Notes: a model not told the origin generated them from the sequence alone. 64,000 nt of DNA from Burkholderia sp. WSM2232 (GCF_000472545.1 NZ_KI421432.1:480577-544576); one strand, 5' to 3'; counted from the first letter of the stretch, positions 37,539 to 46,889 are shown. Numbers and translations are program-made.

Positions 37539-38627
37539 TCAGTCGATGAAGCATTTGCAATCCTCGAATGACTTCGGCACCGTCAGGCCGATCTTTGCAA
37601 ACTGACTGCGGCTGATCTGGCTGACGTAGTCGGCCTTGCCCGGCAGCATGACCGGCATCGCACTCGTTTTTTCGCCCCTGAGCACGCGCACCGCCACACG
37701 CGCTGCGTTCGCGCCCACGGACTGCAGCGAGACTGCGTACGAAGCCGTCGCCATGCCCTTCTTGATTGCTTCGGTTTCCGAACTGATGACGGGTACCTTC
37801 ATGCGCTGCATGCTGGCCGCGACCGCCGGGATCGCGGACTGCACGAGATTCGACCCGGTGATGTAGACGAAGCCGACGCCTTCGAGCATCTGCGCGCGCT
37901 GCGGGATGTCGTTGACGCTGTCGACGCTGACCGGCTTGAACTCTAGGCCGGCGCGCTTCGCGGCGGCTTCGAGTGCGTGCGTGGTGACAACGTCGTTGGC
38001 TTCGCCCGCGTTGTAAAGCGTGCCGAACGACTTGACGCCGGGCAGCAGTTTCTTGGCAAAGGCGAGTACGGCGTCGAAGTCCTGCAGGTCGGACGAGCCG
38101 TTGAAGCGGTCACTGCCGTGCTGCCAGTTGGGCGTGAGCCCCGCTGCCACCGGGTCGGTGACTTCCGTAAACACGAGGGGAATAGCCGGGTTCGTCACCA
38201 CCGAGCGCGCCACCTGCGAGACCGACGTGGTCACCGTGAGGATCAACGCGGGGTTTTTCGTCAGGATTTGCGAGAACATTTGCGGCATCAGCGCCTGCGT
38301 GAAGTTCGCGTCGCTGTATGCGTAGTTCACGTTCTTGCCGTCTACGTAGCCTTCGCGCGCCATCTCGTCCTTGAAACCCTGAATGGTCATGGCGAGCGAC
38401 GGGTGCGGTCCGAGATTCGCAATGCCGATCGTGACGGGCGAGCCGGGCTGCACGAGCGGCGTCGCGGCGCCCGGCGCGCCGGCGGCAAGCGCCACAGGTG
38501 CGCCCAGAATGCCGGCAAGCGCAGCCAGGCTGGCGAATCCGGCAGCGCCGGCAATACCGGCGAGCGCGGCAAGGATCGTGCGCCGGGCAGCAGGCTGGCG
38601 TCGGACAGTGCTGTTTGAACCCTTCAT
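37539..38627 (-). CDS. ABC substrate-binding protein (ABC_sub_bind/TrpX-like), copy 1
   Basis: A 362-residue periplasmic protein with a long Ala-rich signal region (about 1-50; basic start MKGSNSTVRRQPAARR). The mature part shows family motifs GPHPSLAMTIQGFKDEM, ILTVTTSVSQVA and GTLYNAGE. The C-terminus ends in CKCFID. A paralogue with the same motifs is encoded at 43766. It begins the run of three ABC genes on the minus strand and follows the FAD oxidoreductase gene. Confidence 0.9.
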   Translation of the reverse strand: MKGSNSTVRRQPAARRTILAALAGIAGAAGFASLAALAGILGAPVALAAGAPGAATPLVQPGSPVTIGIANLGPHPSLAMTIQGFKDEMAREGYVDGKNVNYAYSDANFTQALMPQMFSQILTKNPALILTVTTSVSQVARSVVTNPAIPLVFTEVTDPVAAGLTPNWQHGSDRFNGSSDLQDFDAVLAFAKKLLPGVKSFGTLYNAGEANDVVTTHALEAAAKRAGLEFKPVSVDSVNDIPQRAQMLEGVGFVYITGSNLVQSAIPAVAASMQRMKVPVISSETEAIKKGMATASYAVSLQSVGANAARVAVRVLRGEKTSAMPVMLPGKADYVSQISRSQFAKIGLTVPKSFEDCKCFID

Positions 38628-38674
38628 TGCAGATTTCCGTAGCGTAAATGGGGTAGTGAATTTGTAGCATCGAA

Positions 38675-38706
38675 CCGGGAGCCGAATTTATTCCACTCCC
38701 GGCTTT
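38675..38706. terminator. Hairpin between FAD oxidoreductase and binding-protein genes
   Basis: CCGGGAG (38675-38681) pairs with CTCCCGG (38696-38702), followed by CTTTT on the plus strand. On the minus strand it may attenuate between the two genes; T-run is on the wrong side for a minus-strand terminator. Confidence 0.4.
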
Positions 38707-38737
38707 TGCCGTTTCGCTAAAAGTTGAGCCGTTTTGC

Positions 38738-40216
38738 CTAGTTTTGCGTCCTCGCCAGGACGATTCGCGCCGCGCGTTCGCCGCTCGCGCAGGCGCCCGT
38801 CAGAAGCGCCTGCGACGTCCAGTCGCCGCAATACACCACCGGCGGGGCCGCATTGCGTGCCGCGTCCTCCTGCCAGCGCCAGAACGCTTGCAGACGCGCT
38901 CCGTAGCCCGGGACGAACACCGGCAGCTTGCGCGCGATCCACTGATTCACAACCGCACACACGTGCCGGTCAAAGTCGGGAATCCGTGCGCGCAACTCGT
39001 CGCGCAGCAGCGCGTCGAGGTTCCCGGTCAAACCGCGGCGCTCGGCTTCCTCGGCGGCCTCCGGCGTGAGCTGACAATAGATCTGCGTCAGCGGCCGTCC
39101 GCTCGCCGGTGCGGCCGGCAACTGCTGGAACGTCGAGATCCGGCTTGCCGCACCGCGGGCCGCGAACTGCATCAAGGGCGGCAGCGGCTGTGCGAAGCCG
39201 TAATGCACGACGCCCAGAGCGTTATAGCGCACCGCATCGAGCATCTCGCGCTCCTCGCGCTGCGGATCGCGCACGAGCGCCCTCGCCAGCGAGCCTTCGG
39301 TTGCGCACACAACATGATCGGCCAGCATGACCGCGCCGTCGCGCAGCGTCACCGCGAAACGCGGACGACGCAGCGCGGCGGACGTCGTAGCGGGACGGGC
39401 CGCCGCTGTCCGTGCCGCATCGCCGAATGCCGGCTGCGCAGCAGGCGGCACGGTCTCGATCGAGGCAACGGCGGCGCCCGTGCGTACGTCGAGCCGCGTG
39501 GCCAGCGCCTGACACACCGTCCCCATGCCGCCCCTTAGCGTGTAGACGGTGTCTTCGCCGATCAGATGCGGCACCGTCGACCGGTAGAAAAGTGCCGACA
39601 GGCTTTCTGGATTGAAGCTGCGTGTGGAGCGGAAAACAGGTTCGACCATGCTGGACAACGCTTGCTGACCGATAGCGGCGCGCACGTAGTCGGCGAGCGT
39701 CTGCTGGTCGGCGGCTGGATCGACGGCGATGGCGCTCATCGCCCAGTCGGGGTCGACGCGGCCGCGCTGCGCACGCATCCGCAGCGCATGCGTCACCAGC
39801 GCGAAACGCTCGCGCATCGACAGAGCGGGCGTCGCCAGCGAGCGCACGGACGGCATCAGTTCGATCGTGTGACTGCCGGCGGGCGACACGCACTGCGCTG
39901 TCAGATTACGCAGCGGAACCAGCACGTCGCCCAGCGAGAGATCCGCGATCAGCCGATTGAAGGCGCTGCCGAACGGATACACCAGACGCGCGCCGCTGTT
40001 GAACGCAATATCGCCGACGCGCCGGTCGCCCATGCGCCCGCCGATCACGTCGTTCGCTTCGAGCACCGTCACCTGCATGCCGGCGTCTTGCAGCCGGTAC
40101 GCAGCGGTCAGCCCGGCGATCCCGGACCCGACGACGAGCGCGCTGCCTCTGCTGCCCGCGCCCGCCGCCGGGTGACGCTCATCGCGCTTGGGCGTAGTTG
40201 TTTCGATCATTGTCAT
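38738..40216 (-). CDS. FAD-dependent amine oxidase/protoporphyrinogen-oxidase-like oxidoreductase
   Basis: A flavoprotein of about 492 residues. The dinucleotide-binding motif is GSGIAGLTAAYRLQDAGM, followed by VLEANDVIGGRM, the signature of the flavin amine oxidase superfamily; a C-terminal motif YCGDWTSQALLTGACASGERAA closes the FAD site. The exact start is uncertain: ATGs at 40240, 40216 and 40210 have no good ribosome site. It sits between the TPP enzyme and the ABC genes. The substrate is not predictable; amines, carotenoid-like or porphyrin-like compounds are all used in this superfamily. Confidence 0.82.
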   Translation of the reverse strand: MTMIETTTPKRDERHPAAGAGSRGSALVVGSGIAGLTAAYRLQDAGMQVTVLEANDVIGGRMGDRRVGDIAFNSGARLVYPFGSAFNRLIADLSLGDVLVPLRNLTAQCVSPAGSHTIELMPSVRSLATPALSMRERFALVTHALRMRAQRGRVDPDWAMSAIAVDPAADQQTLADYVRAAIGQQALSSMVEPVFRSTRSFNPESLSALFYRSTVPHLIGEDTVYTLRGGMGTVCQALATRLDVRTGAAVASIETVPPAAQPAFGDAARTAAARPATTSAALRRPRFAVTLRDGAVMLADHVVCATEGSLARALVRDPQREEREMLDAVRYNALGVVHYGFAQPLPPLMQFAARGAASRISTFQQLPAAPASGRPLTQIYCQLTPEAAEEAERRGLTGNLDALLRDELRARIPDFDRHVCAVVNQWIARKLPVFVPGYGARLQAFWRWQEDAARNAAPPVVYCGDWTSQALLTGACASGERAARIVLARTQN

Positions 40217-40285
40217 GTCACTGCCAGGGGAATGCCACAAGGCGCTGCCGACAGACAGCGCCGCTCGGTGTTTTCGAAGACCTGC

Positions 40286-42097
40286 TTATGGGAGCGGCTT
40301 GCCGACTGAACGCGGCACGCGCAACTCGATCAATCTGACGCCAGGCTGCTCGAGCGCTGTTTCGAGCACCGGCTTGAATGCCGCGGTAGCGTCGACAACC
40401 CAGCTTTGCACGCCGAATGCGCGGGCAAACGCTGCGAAGTCGATGTTGCCGAGCTCAGTGCCCGCAGTGCGCCCGAAGAGCCGTCGCTGCGCGCCGTCGA
40501 TCGCGCCGTACGCGCGGTTGTTCACTACCAGCACGAGCAGCGATAGCTCCAACCGCACCGCCGTTTCCAGCTCCTCTGCGTGCATCATCAGGCAGCCGTC
40601 GCCGGCAATGGCGACGATCTGTCGGCGCGGCGGCGACACCAGCGCCGCGCCGATAGCGGCGGCAAGCCCGTAACCCATCGCGCCGCTTTTTGGCCCGAGT
40701 TGCGTGCCCGGACGACGGTGCGTCAGATACCGTTGCGGCCACATCGCATAGGCACCGGCGCCGGACGTGAGCAGCGCGTCGTCGTCCAGCGCGGCGTCGA
40801 GGGTGGCATAGACGGCACGCAGATCGACGGGGCCATCGCAGCGTCCGCCCGCCACGAACGCGAGGCGCCCGGCGCGCAGTGTGTCCATCCATTCGCGTCG
40901 CGCATCAAGGAGGTCCGCGTCGCACCACGGCGCGCTGGCCGCGCCCGCGTTGTGCCAGGCGTCGACCGCCGCGTTGGGTTCCGCAAGCAGCGCGAGATCG
41001 GCCTGATAGACGGCGTTCAGTTCGGCCGCATCCGCGTGGATATGGACAAGCCGCTGGACACGGTCACGCCCCGTCATCATCTGCGGATGGACCAGCGCAT
41101 AGCCCTTGAAGCCCTCGCCGAGCGTGTTGATTTCGCCGAGCCGGCCGTTCAGCACGATCAGCAGATCAGCTTCGCTCACGCGTCTCGCGAGCGACGGGTC
41201 AATGCCGATGCCGATTTCGCCGACGAACATGGGGTCGTCGTGGTCGATCAGGTCGCGACGGCGGTAGGTGGTGGCCACCGGCACGGCATGCCGCCGTGCA
41301 AGTGCTGTGAGCGCCTGCAGCGAGGCGCTGCGCCAGCCCGTACCGCCCACGACCAGCAACGGCCGTCGCGCGGCTGTCAGCAGGCCGCGCAGACGCTCGA
41401 GATCGGCGTGCGCGATCGACGGCGCGGGCACCTGCGGCATCGTCGGGAGCCGCAGGCGCGCGTTTGCCTGCGCGACGTCCTCGGGCAGCACCAGCACCAC
41501 AGGACCGCGACGCCCGCTCATCGCAACGTGCCAGGCACGCGCGAACATTTCGCCGATGCGCGCGGGTGCGTCGATGTAGCCGACCCACTTGGTAAGCGGG
41601 CCGAATACGCGCGGAAAGTCGTCGACGTTGAGCATTGCCTCGCGGCCCGAGATCGCCTGGCTCGGCTGCCCGACGATCAGAATCATCGGCGCGCTGTCCG
41701 TGTACGCCGTATGCACCGCGAGCGTCGTGTTCAACGCGCCGGGCGCCCGCCCGGCCAAACAGATGCCAGGCTGGCCGGTCAATTGACCGATCGCCTGGGC
41801 CGCGTACGCCATGCCCGCTTCGTGACGGAAACTGGCGAGCGTAATCTGCGGCGTATGCACTGCGAGCGCGTCAACTATTTCGAGAATGCCTTCGCCCGGA
41901 ATGAAGGAGACGACGGGCACCTCGTAGGCGCCCAGCAGTTCGGCGACGATCCGCGCGCCGCTCACTTCGTCAAGGGCATTGTCCGGCCTCGCACCTTGGC
42001 CAGCCACGGGCTCATTCGAAGATGCGGGCGCGGACCCACCCGCGGCCTCGCGCGTTGCTGCTGACTGCACTGAAGCTTCAGTGTGCTCGCGACTCAT
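40286..42097 (-). CDS. Thiamine-diphosphate-dependent enzyme (acetolactate synthase/benzoylformate decarboxylase superfamily)
   Basis: A protein of 603 residues from the ATG at 42097, which has AAAGGGAG 12 nt upstream. Three domains are seen: PYR with the catalytic Glu in FRHEAGMAYA, a central domain, and PP with the ThDP motif GDG (GDGCLMMHAEEL) through VNNRAYGAI. It lacks a partner regulatory subunit, so a decarboxylase or lyase role in catabolism is as likely as acetolactate synthesis. The N-terminal 45 residues are low-complexity. It lies 87 nt behind the porin gene and probably shares its transcript. Confidence 0.86.
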   Translation of the reverse strand: MSREHTEASVQSAATREAAGGSAPASSNEPVAGQGARPDNALDEVSGARIVAELLGAYEVPVVSFIPGEGILEIVDALAVHTPQITLASFRHEAGMAYAAQAIGQLTGQPGICLAGRAPGALNTTLAVHTAYTDSAPMILIVGQPSQAISGREAMLNVDDFPRVFGPLTKWVGYIDAPARIGEMFARAWHVAMSGRRGPVVLVLPEDVAQANARLRLPTMPQVPAPSIAHADLERLRGLLTAARRPLLVVGGTGWRSASLQALTALARRHAVPVATTYRRRDLIDHDDPMFVGEIGIGIDPSLARRVSEADLLIVLNGRLGEINTLGEGFKGYALVHPQMMTGRDRVQRLVHIHADAAELNAVYQADLALLAEPNAAVDAWHNAGAASAPWCDADLLDARREWMDTLRAGRLAFVAGGRCDGPVDLRAVYATLDAALDDDALLTSGAGAYAMWPQRYLTHRRPGTQLGPKSGAMGYGLAAAIGAALVSPPRRQIVAIAGDGCLMMHAEELETAVRLELSLLVLVVNNRAYGAIDGAQRRLFGRTAGTELGNIDFAAFARAFGVQSWVVDATAAFKPVLETALEQPGVRLIELRVPRSVGKPLP

Positions 42098-42184
42098 CTG
42101 TAATACGACTCCCTTTACATGGCAACATGACGTGACGAAAAGCGGCGCGATTGCGTCCAATCAGCGGCCGCGGCGCCTGCGCCA

Positions 42185-43336
42185 TTAGAACCGATGATAG
42201 ATACCAGCGGTAATCGCCACCTGCCGTTTGGTCGACGATGCGCCGCCGGAACCGCTGGCGTATTCGATGTTGGCGTGCTGCGCGTCCCCTGCGGCCAGCT
42301 GGACGATGCCGTCCAGGTACAGCGCGGTCCGTTTCGACAGAAAGTAGTTGTTGATCAGCGAAATCTGGTGATATTGCGGCTTGAAATCGGTCGGCTGGAC
42401 CGATCCCGTGGTGTACGTGTAGTCGATTGCGGCCTGATACGCAGGCGTGAAGAAGTGGCTCACGTTGCCTTCGATGTTGGTATAGCTCGCGCGGCCGTGC
42501 GAAAGACCGAGCTGCGCCACGCCCAGGTCGTCATAACGACTATGCGTGACCACGAGACCCACGAACGTGTCTTTCGTGAAAGCGAATTGACCGCCCGCGC
42601 CGTAGATTTCCATGCTCGAAGGCGTGATGGCATAAGCGACGGTTGGCGAAGCGGCCGAGATCGAAGCGAACGACGCTGTGCTCCACAAGCCTTCGCTCGC
42701 CGCCGAAGCAGGGTGATTCATACGCATGTAGGCAGCGGACAGCTTCAGCGGGCCTTGTGCGTAGTTCAGCCCGAAGCCGACCGCGCTCTGGTTGCCGAAG
42801 CTGCCCGCCACGCCGCCGAAGCTGTACAGCACACCCGCCTGCAGGCCGCGATACGAAGGCGACACGTACTTCACCGTGTTATTGGTGCGGAACTGGAAGT
42901 TGAAGTTGTTGTTGTCGCCGACCGTGGCCGTGTAGCCGTTCCACATAAGCGGCGACGAATACTGCGCGAGCCAGTCCTGCGTCAGGTCGTACTGGCGGCC
43001 CAGCGTCAGCGAGCCGAACCGCTCGTCGAGCAACCCAACGTAGGTCTGGCGGCCGAATTCGCGGCCGCCTTGCGCTGCCCTCCCCGAGTTCGGGTCGAAG
43101 CCGCCTTCCAGCACGAAGATCGTCTTCAGGCCGCCGCCGAGGTCTTCGGCGCCCTTGACGCCCCAACGGCTCGGACCGTTCGCGGTGCCGATCGAGGCGC
43201 CCTTCAGCGAGTTGTTGGAGTAGATCAAACCCGACATTACGACGCCGTACAGCGTGACGCTGGAGCCCGGCGCGCTTTGCGCGTGTGCGGCAGCGGCAAG
43301 GGAAAAAAGCAGAGCCGTTGTGCAGATACGTTTCAT
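42185..43336 (-). CDS. Gram-negative porin (Burkholderiales OmpC-like)
   Basis: A 383-residue outer-membrane protein. The start at 43336 gives a classic signal peptide (MKRICTTALLFSLAAAAHA) cut before QSAPGSSVTLYG. The beta-barrel pattern is plain: SSVTLYGVV at the start, RQTYVGLLDERFGSLTLGRQYD in the eyelet region and a final F (AGIYHRF) for assembly. It lets the cluster's substrate through the outer membrane. First gene of the minus-strand run toward the TPP enzyme. Confidence 0.93.
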   Translation of the reverse strand: MKRICTTALLFSLAAAAHAQSAPGSSVTLYGVVMSGLIYSNNSLKGASIGTANGPSRWGVKGAEDLGGGLKTIFVLEGGFDPNSGRAAQGGREFGRQTYVGLLDERFGSLTLGRQYDLTQDWLAQYSSPLMWNGYTATVGDNNNFNFQFRTNNTVKYVSPSYRGLQAGVLYSFGGVAGSFGNQSAVGFGLNYAQGPLKLSAAYMRMNHPASAASEGLWSTASFASISAASPTVAYAITPSSMEIYGAGGQFAFTKDTFVGLVVTHSRYDDLGVAQLGLSHGRASYTNIEGNVSHFFTPAYQAAIDYTYTTGSVQPTDFKPQYHQISLINNYFLSKRTALYLDGIVQLAAGDAQHANIEYASGSGGASSTKRQVAITAGIYHRF

Positions 43337-43765
43337 CTGGAAGGTCCGTAGAGGGATCGATGGTTGCGAGAACATCCGTTCGTAGCAGGTTCAACGCGCC
43401 GGTGCGGCAACGCCGTTGCCAGAGCGAAGACTAGAAACGGCACAGACCAGTGACAATCTCCTCAAAATAGTTAGACCCGTTTTCCTTCAATTCTGAATCG
43501 CTTCACTAGAGCGCCGCGTCGGACACGGTGTCGGCGCACGGCCTCTCCTGCCTTGTTGCGGCGCACGCCTCATGGCTTTCGCCACGGCGCGACAACGGCC
43601 TCGCCGTGGCGGGACATCGCCAGAAGGACCAATAGTTAGGTTTTCGGAACTCTTTATTTCGGCGCCGTGGGCGAGCGGTCATTGCACGACCAGAATGGGA
43701 CCATCCGATCTGCGCACTGGCGGCGCGGATCCTTTTCTGTCCTCTCTACTCCAGGCAAACACGCC
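43337..43765. other. Shared control region of divergent porin and second binding-protein operons
   Basis: These 429 bases hold no gene I can support. They contain a perfect 15-bp palindrome (listed separately), a second inverted repeat GACAC-G-GTGTC at 43522-43532, and an AT-richer stretch about 43455-43505 suited to promoters. Confidence 0.5.
43406..43420. promoter_or_regulatory. Perfect 15-bp palindrome, candidate operator
   Basis: GGCAACG, a central C and CGTTGCC form a perfect inverted repeat 70 nt upstream of the porin start. Size and symmetry fit a dimeric repressor site; no regulator is encoded directly next to it. Confidence 0.55.
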
Positions 43766-44800
43766 ATGAAGCTACTCCGCGCATGTGTTCGACAGATCGG
43801 CCGTAGCCGCGCCATCACGGCAACCTTGCTGAGCGCCGCACTCGGCTTCGGCAGCTTCGCGCCGACGGCGGCGCTCGCTCAGGCCACGCCGGCCGCGCCT
43901 ATCGTCGTCGGCATTGCGAACTTCGGGCCGCATCCGGCGCTCTCGCGCACGATCCAGGGCTTCAAGGACGAGATGCAGGCGCACGGTTACGTCGAAAACA
44001 AGAACGTGCGCTATGTGTACAGCGACGCTAACTTCACGCCGAGCCTGATTCCGCAGACGCTCGCGCAGATCGTCGCGCAGCAACCGTCCGTAATTCTCAC
44101 GCTGACTACTCCGGTTGCGCAGGCCGCCGTGCGCAACGTCGGCAATCTCGACACGCCGCTCGTGTTCTCGCAGGTCACCGACCCCGTCAAGGCCGGCATC
44201 GTGCCGGACTGGCAACACGGCAGCAGCCGCATCAACGGCACGTCGAGCGCGACGGACTACGATGTGGTCCTCGCGTTTGCCAAAAAGGTCTTCCCCAGGG
44301 CGAAAAAGTTCGGCGTGCTGTACAACGCGGGCGAAGTGAACGATGTCGCCGCCATCGGCAGCCTGAAAGCGGCAGCCGCCAAGGCGGGCCTCGAGATGGT
44401 GGCCACGTCCGCGGATTCCACCGTCGATGTGCCGCAACGCGCCGGCACTTTGCGAGGCATCGACTTCTTCTACGCGATTGGCTCGAACCTGATTCAGTCG
44501 TCGCTGCCGGCGGTCGCGTCGATCACGGATCACATGCATGTGCCGATCCTGAGCGCTGAACACGAACTGATCCGCAAGGGCGACATCATCGCCGTTGCGT
44601 ATGCCCCGTCGTACGAATCGCAAGGCGCGCATGCCGCCGACATGGCGTTGCGGATGCTCAAGGGCGTGAAGCCCTCGGCCATGCCCGTGTATCGCGCAGT
44701 ACCCGCCGACTACAAGGAGCTGATCAACCGCCGCAAGATGGCGGCGCTCGGTCTGCCGGTTCCACCCGCGCTCGACGCGTGCAACTGCTTTGTCAACTGA
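43766..44800 (+). CDS. ABC substrate-binding protein (ABC_sub_bind/TrpX-like), copy 2
   Basis: A 344-residue periplasmic protein with a signal peptide ending near TAALAQA. It is a clear paralogue of the protein at 37539-38627: GPHPALSRTIQGFKDEM, SDANFTPSLIPQ, PDWQHGSSRINGTS and VLYNAGE are shared almost word for word, and the C-terminus is CNCFVN against CKCFID. No permease or ATPase accompanies it, so it probably feeds the importer at 35792-37515. The start at 43766 is the first Met before a good signal peptide. Confidence 0.9.
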   Translation: MKLLRACVRQIGRSRAITATLLSAALGFGSFAPTAALAQATPAAPIVVGIANFGPHPALSRTIQGFKDEMQAHGYVENKNVRYVYSDANFTPSLIPQTLAQIVAQQPSVILTLTTPVAQAAVRNVGNLDTPLVFSQVTDPVKAGIVPDWQHGSSRINGTSSATDYDVVLAFAKKVFPRAKKFGVLYNAGEVNDVAAIGSLKAAAAKAGLEMVATSADSTVDVPQRAGTLRGIDFFYAIGSNLIQSSLPAVASITDHMHVPILSAEHELIRKGDIIAVAYAPSYESQGAHAADMALRMLKGVKPSAMPVYRAVPADYKELINRRKMAALGLPVPPALDACNCFVN

Positions 44801-44802
44801 TC

Positions 44803-45609
44803 GTGAGCGCGCACGCTTTCCCGGATGAGCCCGGCACAAGCGATGCAATGCGCGGCTGCGCAGCGCAGCCATTGCACCCGCGCCGCCGCACGATCCACGG
44901 CGTCAGCATCGGCATTCTGATGCTCGATACCGGCTTTGAGCGCCTGCCCGGCGACATCGGTCACGGCGCGACGTGGCCTTTTCCTGTGCAGTACAGCCTC
45001 ATGACGGGCGTGACCGCGCCGCAGGTGATGGCCGCCACGGGCGGCGATGCGCAGGCCGCCGCGCCGCTGATCGAGCGCTTTGTCGAGGCCGCGCAGCAGC
45101 TTGTCGCTCTGGGTGTGGACGGCATTACGACCAGTTGTGGTTTCCTCGTAGCCTTTCAGGAAGCGCTCGGCGAGCGCTGCGCCGTTCCCGTCGCGACCTC
45201 GGCGCTACTACAGATTCCTGCGGTGGCGTCGCTGCTGCCGCGTCGTCAGCGTGTCGGCGTCCTGACCGCGCGCGCGGCCTCGCTGACGGCCCGGCATCTG
45301 CTTGCCGCGCGCGCACCGCTGGATCTGCCCGTGGCCGGGCTCGCCGAAGACAGCCGGTTCTTTCGCAACCATCTGGAGAACGCGCCGCGCGTCAGTTTCG
45401 ACGAGCAGGCCGACGACCTGCTCCAATGCGCGGGGGGTCTGCTGCGGACGCATCCTGAGGTTGGCGCGATCGTCAGCGAGTGCAGCAATTTCGCGCCGTA
45501 CTCGGCGTTGATCAGCGAACGCTTCGGTCTGCCAGTGTTCGATATCGTGACAATGGTGCAATGGTTTCATGCGGGCTTGCGTCCGCGGCGTTTTGCTGCG
45601 GGCTCCTGA
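44803..45609 (+). CDS. Aspartate/glutamate racemase-family protein
   Basis: A protein of about 268 residues. The start is uncertain: GTG at 44803, GTG at 44779 and ATG at 44848 are in frame, none with a good ribosome site. The core begins SIGILMLDTGF. Both active-site cysteines of Asp/Glu racemases are visible, in TTSCGFL and in SECSNF, so this is more like a two-cysteine racemase or isomerase than a one-cysteine arylmalonate decarboxylase. It directly follows the second binding protein and probably acts on the imported compound. Confidence 0.78.
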   Translation: MSAHAFPDEPGTSDAMRGCAAQPLHPRRRTIHGVSIGILMLDTGFERLPGDIGHGATWPFPVQYSLMTGVTAPQVMAATGGDAQAAAPLIERFVEAAQQLVALGVDGITTSCGFLVAFQEALGERCAVPVATSALLQIPAVASLLPRRQRVGVLTARAASLTARHLLAARAPLDLPVAGLAEDSRFFRNHLENAPRVSFDEQADDLLQCAGGLLRTHPEVGAIVSECSNFAPYSALISERFGLPVFDIVTMVQWFHAGLRPRRFAAGS

Positions 45610-45671
45610 CCCACACACGCATGTCTGCTTGCATTCAGGGCCGTGAGTTGACGGCCGCACGACCCTTCACA

Positions 45672-46889
45672 TCACAGCAATGAGCGCAGCGCCACCAGCG
45701 GATCGGCAAGCCGGCCTGCATCGAGTACCTTGCCCGATGCGACGAGCCGTTTGCACGCGCCCATCTCCCGCCCCGCGTTGATGGCGACGACCGCGCGCAA
45801 CCGGCTTTGCTCATCGACAGCAAGCACGCAGAACGGGCCGTTGCGCGCATCGCCGCGTTCGATCAACGTATGCGACGGCTCGATGACGCCGAGCGTCTGG
45901 ATGTTGCAGTCGAACTGATCCGACCAGAGCCACGGCCATTGCGCGTACTCTTCTGTCGCGCCGAGCATGTTGGCCGCGGCGGCAACCGGCTGGTCCTGCG
46001 CGACCTGCCACGATTCGATGCGCACGTGCCGGCCGAGCAGCGGATTGAAGTGCCGGGTCACTTCGCCCGCCGCAAAAATCTGCGGGTCGCATGTGCGGCA
46101 CTGCGCGTCGACCACGATGCCGTTATCTGTCTGCAACCCGGCTTCGCGGGCCAACTCCACGTTTGGCACCACGCCGATTCCTACCACGACGATATCCGCC
46201 GCAAGCGTCCCGCGGTTCGTCTCGATGAGCGCACAACCGTTTTCATAGCCGATGCGCGAAGGCGTTTCGCCAAGCCTGAGCGTCACGCCGTGCTGCGCGT
46301 GAAGCTCCGCGACAAAGCGCGCCGCCACCGGCGGCAGCGAGCGTTGCAGCAGTGTGGTCGCCGGCTCGATCACCGTGGCTTCGCAGCCGGCCTGCGTTAC
46401 CGCTGCCGCGACTTCCAACCCAATGAAGCCGCCGCCCAGAATCGCTACCTTCTTTGCTGGTGCGAGCGCGGCGCGCAGTGCAAGAGAATCGGCAAGCGTT
46501 CTTACGTAGTAAAGCGGCACGCGTTCGTCCACCGGGCCGGGAAACTCGCGCACGCGCGAACCGGTTGCGAGCAGCAGCTTGTCGTAGCCGAGCGCAGTGC
46601 CGTCGTGCAAATAAACGCGGTTCTGTGCGCGGTGGATCGACTCCACCGTCGTAGCGAGCCGCAGTTCGATACCGTGCGCGGCGTACCAGTCCAGCTCGCG
46701 CACGAACGCCTTCCGTTCGCCGCCGGCCGCCAGCAACGCGTCTTTCGACAGCACCGGCCGATCGTAAGGCGCATGCGGCTCCGCGCCGATCATCACGATC
46801 CGCGCGTTCGGGTCGCGTTGCCGCAACGATTCGGCGGCCCGGCGCGCGGCATGGCCGGCGCCGACAATCACATGCCGGTCACTCGACAT
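45672..46889 (-). CDS. andAa: Anthranilate dioxygenase ferredoxin reductase AndAa
   Basis: A flavoprotein of 405 residues from the ATG at 46889, which overlaps the ferredoxin gene by 11 nt. FAD motif IVGAGHAARRAAESLR at the start, NAD motif ILGGGFIGLEVAA in the middle and a C-terminal reductase domain define the class of oxygenase-coupled ferredoxin reductases. It moves electrons from NADH to the Rieske ferredoxin next to it. The last gene in the order alpha, beta, ferredoxin, reductase, which matches andAcAdAbAa of Burkholderia cepacia DBO1. Confidence 0.87.
   Translation of the reverse strand: MSSDRHVIVGAGHAARRAAESLRQRDPNARIVMIGAEPHAPYDRPVLSKDALLAAGGERKAFVRELDWYAAHGIELRLATTVESIHRAQNRVYLHDGTALGYDKLLLATGSRVREFPGPVDERVPLYYVRTLADSLALRAALAPAKKVAILGGGFIGLEVAAAVTQAGCEATVIEPATTLLQRSLPPVAARFVAELHAQHGVTLRLGETPSRIGYENGCALIETNRGTLAADIVVVGIGVVPNVELAREAGLQTDNGIVVDAQCRTCDPQIFAAGEVTRHFNPLLGRHVRIESWQVAQDQPVAAAANMLGATEEYAQWPWLWSDQFDCNIQTLGVIEPSHTLIERGDARNGPFCVLAVDEQSRLRAVVAINAGREMGACKRLVASGKVLDAGRLADPLVALRSLL

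Noticed and set aside
44803..45609. Arylmalonate decarboxylase.
   Set aside because: Both active-site cysteines of racemases appear to be present, while the decarboxylase keeps only one.
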